6,191 nt of DNA, from NCBI GenBank assembly GCA_958403605.1, contig CATXYA010000118.1, forward strand, positions 1-6,191. The letters are read 5' to 3'. Source of the stretch: an uncultured Oscillospiraceae bacterium (GTDB lineage Bacteria; Bacillota; Clostridia; Oscillospirales; Ruminococcaceae). Shown piece by piece: positions 1 to 3,608 of this stretch (positions within the stretch are counted from its first letter, which is position 1; the number at the start of each line of letters is the position of its first letter). Both the position numbers and the translations under genes were made by a program. The notes under the pieces are model-generated. The model was not told where the DNA came from, searched no databases, and saw only the letters and a list, made by a program, of their open reading frames with translations.

Positions 1-33
1 AGAAGGAAAGCAACCATGCCTTTCACAGGGGCT

Positions 34-89
34 TGGGGACGCAAGTCCCCATTTTGAAATTCGGCCCTGCGGGCCAATGCGCAGCATTG
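34..89. repeat. Cluster of three adjacent small hairpins
   Basis: TGGGGAC-GCAA-GTCCCCA (34-51) is a perfect 7-bp stem with a GNRA-type loop, followed on the plus strand by TTTT. Next come GGCCC-TGC-GGGCC (63-75) and CAATGC-GCA-GCATTG (75-89). The first could be a weak plus-strand terminator for a gene left of the window; the cluster resembles palindromic intergenic repeats. Confidence 0.55.
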
Positions 90-161
90 AGCGAACGTTA
101 TGGTGCCAAGTGCTGTTAGTGAGCGTGCCCGCTGGACCCTCCTTGTTTAGCGTGGGGGTTG

Positions 162-187
162 CCAGGGGGCCTCGCAATGCCCCCTGG
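162..187. repeat. 9-bp perfect inverted repeat
   Basis: CCAGGGGGC (162-170) and GCCCCCTGG (179-187) form a strong stem around an 8-base loop. No T run follows on either strand, so it is a structural repeat and not a classical terminator. Confidence 0.6.
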
Positions 188-198
188 TCCCTCTTTGG

Positions 199-222
199 TT
201 CTTTCTCGGGACCGAGAAAGAA
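199..222. repeat. 11-bp perfect inverted repeat
   Basis: TTCTTTCTCGG (199-209) and CCGAGAAAGAA (212-222) are exact reverse complements with a 2-base centre, so a cruciform or RNA hairpin would have about 10 pairs and a tetraloop. I associate this TTCTTTCTCG type of palindrome with dispersed intergenic repeats in gut clostridia, from memory only. Confidence 0.6.
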
Positions 223-330
223 TATTTCTTCGGCGAAATGCGAAGCAGTGAGCAGGATACAGGGATCCTTCCTGATATTCGACCCTCCACCGAATTACTT
301 TTAGGACAAAGAATCCTTAAGTTGATGACA

Positions 331-406
331 TTGCCCCGGTGGGGGAAGGTGTCAGCCGCGAAGCGGCTGACGGATGAGGGGGCGCGCACGAGCCTGCCCC
401 TTTTTT
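331..406. repeat. Dispersed-type palindromic repeat unit
   Basis: The unit combines CCCC-GGT-GGGG (334-344), a perfect 9-bp stem GTCAGCCGC-GAA-GCGGCTGAC (351-371), a CGGATGAGGGGG block, and a GGGGC...GCCCC hairpin with T6. The GGGGGAAGGTG...CGGATGAGGG pattern resembles intergenic repeats that recur in Oscillospiraceae genomes; this is recognition from memory and copy number cannot be tested here. It ends only 12 bases from the mgtE stop. Confidence 0.55.
379..406 (+). terminator. Plus-strand terminator-like hairpin
   Basis: GGGGC (379-383) pairs with GCCCC (396-400), extendable by one G-T pair, and TTTTTT (401-406) follows directly. It would act on plus-strand transcripts, which would approach mgtE convergently, but no plus-strand gene is visible in the window. 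It may be part of the repeat and may block antisense transcription into mgtE. Confidence 0.45.
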
Positions 407-418
407 GCCGTCCGCGTT

Positions 419-1768
419 TCAAATAGGCAGCAGCAGCTGCGCCACGGTGAAGTATATAACCAGGGACACCGCGTCCACGATGGTGGTGATGAGGGGCGAG
501 GCCATGATGGCGGGGTCCATGCGGCAGGCCTTGGCCAGCAGGGGCAAGATGCCGCCGATGGTCTTGGCCACCAGCACGGTGAACACCATGGTGATGGAAA
601 CGGTGAGGGCGATCATCGTCTGCCCGGGGTAAGTGAGCAGCAGCCGCACAAAGTTGACGGCGCTCAGCACCACGCCCACCAGCAGGCTGACGCGCAATTC
701 TTTCCACAGCACCCGCAGCCAGTCGCCCAGGCCGATCTCCTGCACGGCCAGGCCGCGGATGACCAGCGTGCTGGACTGGCTGCCCGCGTTGCCGCCGGTA
801 TCCGTGAGCATGGGAATAAAGGTGACCAGCAGCGGCAGGGTGGCGAAGGCCGCCTCGTAATGCCCCAAAATGCCGCCGGTGATCATGCCGGAGATCATCA
901 GCACCAGCAGCCACACGATGCGGTGGCGGGCCAGGTCGAACACGCCGGTTTTCAGATAGGGCTTTTCCGAGGGGGCCATGGCGGCCATCTTCTCAAAGTC
1001 CTCCGTGGCCTCCTGTTCCATGATGTCCACGGCGTCGTCCACGGTGACGATGCCCACCAGGCGGCCCTCCGTGTCCACCACGGGCAGGGAGAGGAAGTTG
1101 TAGCGGTTCAGCAGCTGCACCGTCTCCTCCTGGTCGGTGGAGGTGGTGACGGAGATCACGTGGTCCTCCATGATCTCCCGCACCAGCTGGGTATCCTGGG
1201 CCAGCAGCAGGGCGCGCACGGTGGCGACGCCCAGCAGCCTGCGCCGCGCGCCCACCACGTAGCAGGTGTAGATGGTCTCGCGGTCCTCGCCGGTGCGGCG
1301 GATGTGCTCCAGCGCCTGGGCGACGGTCATGTCCGGGCGCAGGTCGGTGAACTCGGCGGTCATGATGCTGCCGGCGGAATTCTCGGGGTATTTCAGGAAA
1401 TGGTTGATCAGGCCGCGGCTCTGCGGCGAGGCGTTTTTCAAAATGCGCTTCACGACGCTGGCAGGCATATCCTCCAGCAGGTCCACGGCGTCGTCCACAA
1501 ACAGGTCGTCCACGATGACGGCCAGCTCGGCGTCCGTCACGGTGGTGACGATCAGCTGCTGCTGCTCGGGCTCCAGTTCGGCGAAGACCTCGGCGGCCAG
1601 TTCCTTGGGCAGCATGCGGAAGACCAGCACGGCGCCCTCGCTGTCCAGGGTGCCCAAAAATTCGGCGATGTCCACCTCGTTCAGCGCCAGCAGCGCCTCG
1701 CGCAGCGCCTTGTAGGACCGGGCGTTCAGCAGCGCCACCAGCGCCGCGGCATCATAATTCTGGATCAT
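419..1768 (-). CDS. mgtE: Magnesium transporter MgtE
   Basis: Encodes a 449-residue protein, the usual length for MgtE, a Mg2+-selective channel/transporter of the cytoplasmic membrane that works as a dimer. An N-terminal helical superhelix domain (about residues 20-130) precedes two CBS domains (about 138-195 and 198-255; the first starts at SAGSIMT), then a connecting plug helix and five predicted membrane segments from about residue 283 to the C-terminus. Family signatures are PMLTDTGGNAGSQSS (319-333) and DPAIMASPLITTIVDAVS (418-435); Asp432 sits where MgtE pores carry the ion-selecting aspartate. Acidic residues in the N and CBS domains (for example 87-100) fit the known Mg2+ sensing that closes the pore when cytosolic Mg2+ is high. 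The ATG is preceded by AAGGAGG with 7-base spacing. The gene lies behind a long leader with an intrinsic terminator, suggesting transcriptional control. It ends on TGA, so TGA is a normal stop here. Identity is secure; cobalt or other divalent transport is possible. Confidence 0.97.
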   Translation of the reverse strand: MIQNYDAAALVALLNARSYKALREALLALNEVDIAEFLGTLDSEGAVLVFRMLPKELAAEVFAELEPEQQQLIVTTVTDAELAVIVDDLFVDDAVDLLEDMPASVVKRILKNASPQSRGLINHFLKYPENSAGSIMTAEFTDLRPDMTVAQALEHIRRTGEDRETIYTCYVVGARRRLLGVATVRALLLAQDTQLVREIMEDHVISVTTSTDQEETVQLLNRYNFLSLPVVDTEGRLVGIVTVDDAVDIMEQEATEDFEKMAAMAPSEKPYLKTGVFDLARHRIVWLLVLMISGMITGGILGHYEAAFATLPLLVTFIPMLTDTGGNAGSQSSTLVIRGLAVQEIGLGDWLRVLWKELRVSLLVGVVLSAVNFVRLLLTYPGQTMIALTVSITMVFTVLVAKTIGGILPLLAKACRMDPAIMASPLITTIVDAVSLVIYFTVAQLLLPI

Positions 1769-1775
1769 TGTGTTT

Positions 1776-1782
1776 CCTCCTT
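1776..1782 (-). promoter_or_regulatory. Ribosome binding site of mgtE
   Basis: AAGGAGG on the minus strand, 7 bases before the ATG at 1768-1766. It is a near-perfect anti-16S match and fixes the mgtE start. Confidence 0.9.
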
Positions 1783-1853
1783 AGCCTAGTTTCAGGGAGG
1801 ACGAACACAGGGTCGCGCACGGCGGGCGGGAGCGGGACGGGCCTGCTTCCACC

Positions 1854-1881
1854 AAAAAAAACCGCGGAGAAAACTCCGCGG
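1854..1881 (-). terminator. Intrinsic terminator in the mgtE leader
   Basis: On the minus strand CCGCGGAG-TTTT-CTCCGCGG forms a perfect 8-bp, almost all G-C stem with a 4-base loop, followed at once by eight T residues (1861-1854). This is a textbook rho-independent terminator reading toward mgtE. It could end transcripts from the kinase/regulator operon as well as attenuate those from the leader promoter. The 3' arm plus first Ts (CGCGGTT, 1866-1860) can also pair with AACCGCG at 2000-1994 within the leader ORF, which would offer an antiterminating alternative. Confidence 0.85.
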
Positions 1882-1900
1882 CTGTCCGGCTATCAAGGGC

Positions 1901-1932
1901 GGCGGTGAGCACAAAAAGCAGCGCTCACGGCC
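1901..1932 (-). other. Imperfect hairpin before the leader terminator
   Basis: Minus-strand arms GGCCGTGAGC (1932-1923) and GCTCACCGCC (1910-1901) pair over 10 positions with one C-C mismatch, around a 12-base loop that contains a T run. It lies between the leader-ORF stop and the terminator, where a pause or antiterminator element would be expected. Its role is inferred from position only. Confidence 0.45.
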
Positions 1933-1944
1933 TGCACAAAAGGT

Positions 1945-2025
1945 TCAGGCTGAAAGCGTCTTGCGTGCACCGCCGGGCTCGGGGCCGGCCGTTCGCGGTT
2001 CCATACTTCGTCCAACGGGTTCCAA
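1945..2025 (-). CDS. Putative 26-residue leader peptide ahead of mgtE
   Basis: A short ORF starts on TTG (2025-2023) exactly 7 bases after AAAGGAGG (2040-2033), the same geometry as the mgtE start itself, and stops at TGA 1947-1945. The peptide begins Met-Glu-Pro, has a second in-frame Met-Glu-Pro at residues 8-10 (an ATG, possible internal start) and a Pro-Glu-Pro at 15-17; it ends in a basic stretch, ARKTLSA. It has no membrane segment. The stop is 63 bases before the terminator stem. Glu/Asp-Pro-rich leader peptides in front of Mg2+ transporters are known from enterobacteria (mgtL, which begins MEPDPTP), where poor elongation or ribosome instability at low Mg2+ changes leader folding. Similarity is limited to composition and the first three residues, so a shared mechanism is inference. 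It may instead be a chance ORF in GC-rich RNA. Confidence 0.4.
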   Translation of the reverse strand: MEPVGRSMEPRTAGPEPGGARKTLSA

Positions 2026-2053
2026 AACGCTTCCTCCTTTGATTCTTACAAGT

Positions 2054-2071
2054 CCGCCTTGCAAAAGGCGG
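2054..2071 (-). other. Hairpin at predicted 5' end of the mgtE leader
   Basis: CCGCCTT-TTGC-AAGGCGG on the minus strand gives a perfect 7-bp stem with a tetraloop. It begins within a base or so of the predicted transcription start, so it would sit at the extreme 5' end of the transcript, a position that can stabilise mRNA. No T run follows, so it is not an intrinsic terminator for the upstream regulator. Confidence 0.5.
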
Positions 2072-2078
2072 CAACTTC

Positions 2079-2107
2079 ATTCTACGCAAAAGCGCGCCCG
2101 TTTGCAA
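2079..2107 (-). promoter_or_regulatory. Sigma-A-type promoter for the mgtE leader
   Basis: On the minus strand TTGCAA (2107-2102, 4 of 6 match to TTGACA) and TAGAAT (2084-2079, 5 of 6 match to TATAAT) are separated by exactly 17 bases. A purine at 2072 lies 7 bases after the -10 box and would be the start site. It begins 9 bases after the stop of the interrupted regulator frame (2117), a sensible place for an independent promoter. Confidence 0.55.
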
Positions 2108-2116
2108 GCACTTTCA

Positions 2117-2455
2117 TCAAATCGGCGCTGTTTTTTCCGCGGGGCCGCCCGCAGAAAGCGCCGCCGGGGCGCCGGGGACGGGGATGAGGGCGGCGAGGCC
2201 GTTCTGGGCGAACCATAGGTCGACGTTGTGCTCCTCCTGCACCATCAGCTCCTCCCACACGGCGGCAAAGCCCGCCCAGTCCTCGCCTTGGAGACAGGCG
2301 GCGGCGCGCCGGAGGATGCCATGGTAGGCTTCGTTCAGGCGCTGCGCGTCCAGGCGGTACAATGCCAGGGGATAGCCCCAGGACAGCAGCGCGCGCAGTT
2401 CGCCATAGCACTCCCGCACCAGGGCCGAGGGGCCTTGGGCGGCGATGAAGGCAAG
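2117..2455 (-). pseudogene. C-terminal part of the tandem GntR regulator beyond an in-frame TGA
   Basis: Right after the TGA at 2458-2456 the same reading frame stays open for 112 codons to a second TGA at 2119-2117. The translation continues as a soluble helical protein (for example ECYGELRALLSWGYP and WAGFAAVWEELMVQEE) with codon use like the upstream half, so it appears to be the native C-terminus of a roughly 489-residue regulator. It ends in a low-complexity Ala/Gly/Pro tail. The first in-frame start-type codon (GTG, 2419) has no ribosome binding site, so separate translation is unlikely. The interruption needs only one base change, such as TGG or CGA to TGA. It could be a true nonsense mutation, a sequencing error, or leaky read-through (the stop is followed by C, a weak context). 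Confidence 0.65.
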
Positions 2456-3586
2456 TCAGCTCTCAAAGGAATACTGGCTTTGCCCCTGCTCCACCAGCAG
2501 CAGGAATTTTTGCCGCAGGGCCGCGCGCGCACCGGCGGGCACCGCTTCCAGAGTGGCGGCGCAGACGCCGCGGATGGTGAGCGCCAGCATTTGCAGCGCC
2601 TCACGGTAGAACCGCAGCCCCTCCTGCACCTCGGGCACCGCAATGTCCAGCCGCACAGGCGCAGGGCATACCAGCGTGCCCTTGCCCTGCTGGGATTCCG
2701 TCATGCCCAGCGCCTCCAAAATGCGCAGGGCCCGGCGCACGGTGCTGACGGAGGTGCCCGTCTGCCGGGCCAGCTGCGGCAGGGAGGGCAGATACTCCCC
2801 CGCCGTCAGCCGCCGGGCCGCGATACCGCGCAGCAGCTGTGCCACCAGCGAATAGCAAAGCTGCGGCCGGCGGTGGTAGATGTTCCAGCAAAAGGGGATC
2901 TGCGGCGTCTGCTCCAACCGGAGCTCCGCCTTGGTCTCTTCGAGAAAAGCGAACAGGTCTTTTTGACGGGCGGTGAACAGCGTCATCAGGTATTGGCCCA
3001 GCCAATCCGTCCAGGCCTGCTCCCCCTCGTCGGGCAGCGGCAGCTTTTCCTGCGCGCCGGGGCGCGCGGGCGGCAGCAGGTAGGGGAAGCGCAGGTAGCG
3101 AATGACTTCCCAGAAAAAATTGAGAGCCAGGCCGTTGTGCAGCGTGTCCAAAACAAGGGCGTAACAGCGCACCGGCAGGGTGAGCGCCCGCGGCGGCACC
3201 GCCAGCGACTGTGCCAGCAGCTGCCAGTGCTCCTTGCCCCACACCGCGATGCCCTGCTGCCAAAGCGGCTCAAACAACAGCTGCGCGCCCTTGAAGATCT
3301 CCCGCATGCCGTCCTCGCGCTCCGCGAAATAGACGGCGGCGCTGCGCGTCTTGGCCGCCGGGTCCGCCCGGTCGATGACCTTGGCGGTGCGCCGGGCGTC
3401 GATGCGCAGGTACCCCTGTTTTTCCAGGGAATGCAGGGCCGCACGCGCCGTGGCGGGCGCCACGCGGAACATCGTGCAGATGTCCGCGATGGAGGGCAGG
3501 CTGTCCCCATCCCGGTAGAAGCCCATGGTGATGCGGGCTTCGTAGTATTCTTCGATCAGCGTATAGATCGCCGTCTCCTGTTTCAA
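2456..3586 (-). CDS. GntR-family regulator with two winged-helix domains (truncated by in-frame TGA)
   Basis: Predicted DNA-binding transcription factor of 376 residues up to the TGA. A first GntR-type winged helix spans about residues 6-72 (DSLPSIADICTMF, then ATARAALHSLEKQGYLRI). A helical region follows (about 80-235), then a second GntR winged helix at about 243-306 (EYLPSLPQLARQTGTSVSTV, RRALRILEALG, GKGTLV). The rest is helical and is cut off mid-domain. Most GntR proteins have one such domain, so the architecture suggests an internal duplication of a DNA-binding plus helical effector unit. The start is the TTG at 3586-3584: AAGGAAG lies 8 bases upstream, it falls 22 bases after the kinase stop, and the next Met is already inside the first DNA-binding domain. 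An upstream ATG at 3742 in this frame would overlap the kinase by 134 bases and is unlikely. Co-transcription with the kinase suggests a shared signalling role. Ligand and targets are unknown. Confidence 0.8.
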   Translation of the reverse strand: MKQETAIYTLIEEYYEARITMGFYRDGDSLPSIADICTMFRVAPATARAALHSLEKQGYLRIDARRTAKVIDRADPAAKTRSAAVYFAEREDGMREIFKGAQLLFEPLWQQGIAVWGKEHWQLLAQSLAVPPRALTLPVRCYALVLDTLHNGLALNFFWEVIRYLRFPYLLPPARPGAQEKLPLPDEGEQAWTDWLGQYLMTLFTARQKDLFAFLEETKAELRLEQTPQIPFCWNIYHRRPQLCYSLVAQLLRGIAARRLTAGEYLPSLPQLARQTGTSVSTVRRALRILEALGMTESQQGKGTLVCPAPVRLDIAVPEVQEGLRFYREALQMLALTIRGVCAATLEAVPAGARAALRQKFLLLVEQGQSQYSFES

Positions 3587-3594
3587 ACGTGTCG

Positions 3595-3601
3595 CTTCCT
3601 T
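3595..3601 (-). promoter_or_regulatory. Ribosome binding site deciding the TTG start of the GntR gene
   Basis: AAGGAAG within the purine-rich run AGAGGAAAAGGAAG, 8 bases before TTG 3586-3584 and inside the 22-base gap after the kinase stop. It supports the non-ATG start. Confidence 0.6.
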
Positions 3602-3608
3602 TTCCTCT

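Larger units (their letters stand above)
1..418. other. Gene-free intergenic region rich in palindromic repeats
   Basis: No frame on either strand has both a plausible start and a recognisable protein. The stretch is a chain of short hairpins and imperfect repeats downstream of mgtE. On the minus strand no hairpin is followed by a T run, so no intrinsic terminator for mgtE is visible. Confidence 0.7.
1769..2072 (-). promoter_or_regulatory. Long structured 5' leader of mgtE (putative attenuator)
   Basis: About 300 transcribed bases separate the predicted start of transcription (near 2072) from the mgtE ATG. In order the leader holds a 5'-terminal hairpin (2071-2054), a ribosome binding site and short ORF (2040-1945), a long imperfect hairpin (1932-1901), an intrinsic terminator (1881-1854) and an 85-base tail ending in the mgtE ribosome binding site. 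I found no -10/-35 pair between terminator and gene, so transcription of mgtE should need read-through. Many Firmicute mgtE genes are controlled by the M-box Mg2+ riboswitch, but its conserved blocks (the GUUAGGUGAGGCUCC and GUGCUAAAGCUC type) are not visible. The signal could be Mg2+ through leader-ORF translation, or an unrecognised RNA sensor. The alternative is that the terminator simply ends the upstream regulator operon. Confidence 0.5.

Noticed and set aside
147..914. Minus-strand open frame of 255 codons overlapping the mgtE 3' end
   Set aside because: It is a frame-shifted shadow of mgtE that runs on into the palindromic repeats; no ribosome binding site, and an Arg/Gly/His-rich translation.
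374..1789. Plus-strand open frame of 471 codons opposite mgtE
   Set aside because: His/Gln/Gly-rich shadow of mgtE codons without homology-like features or a binding site.
1893..2015. Alternative leader frame from TTG at 2015 (starts Leu-Asp-Glu-Val-Trp)
   Set aside because: The TTG is about 17 bases from the AAAGGAGG site, too far for normal initiation; the TTG at 2025 has ideal spacing.
1769..2072. M-box (ykoK) magnesium riboswitch
   Set aside because: Expected from the downstream gene, but reading the leader I found none of its conserved blocks; only a short CGCTGCT-like fragment occurs near 1922-1916.
2419..2458. Selenocysteine insertion at the in-frame TGA
   Set aside because: A small hairpin (2438-2419) lies downstream, but its loop lacks the GU expected of bacterial SECIS elements, and a GntR regulator has no known use for selenocysteine.
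2456..2458. Reassigned TGA codon (Trp or Gly code)
   Set aside because: mgtE ends on TGA and Trp and Gly are encoded normally throughout, so a standard code 11 fits; only one internal TGA occurs in the window.
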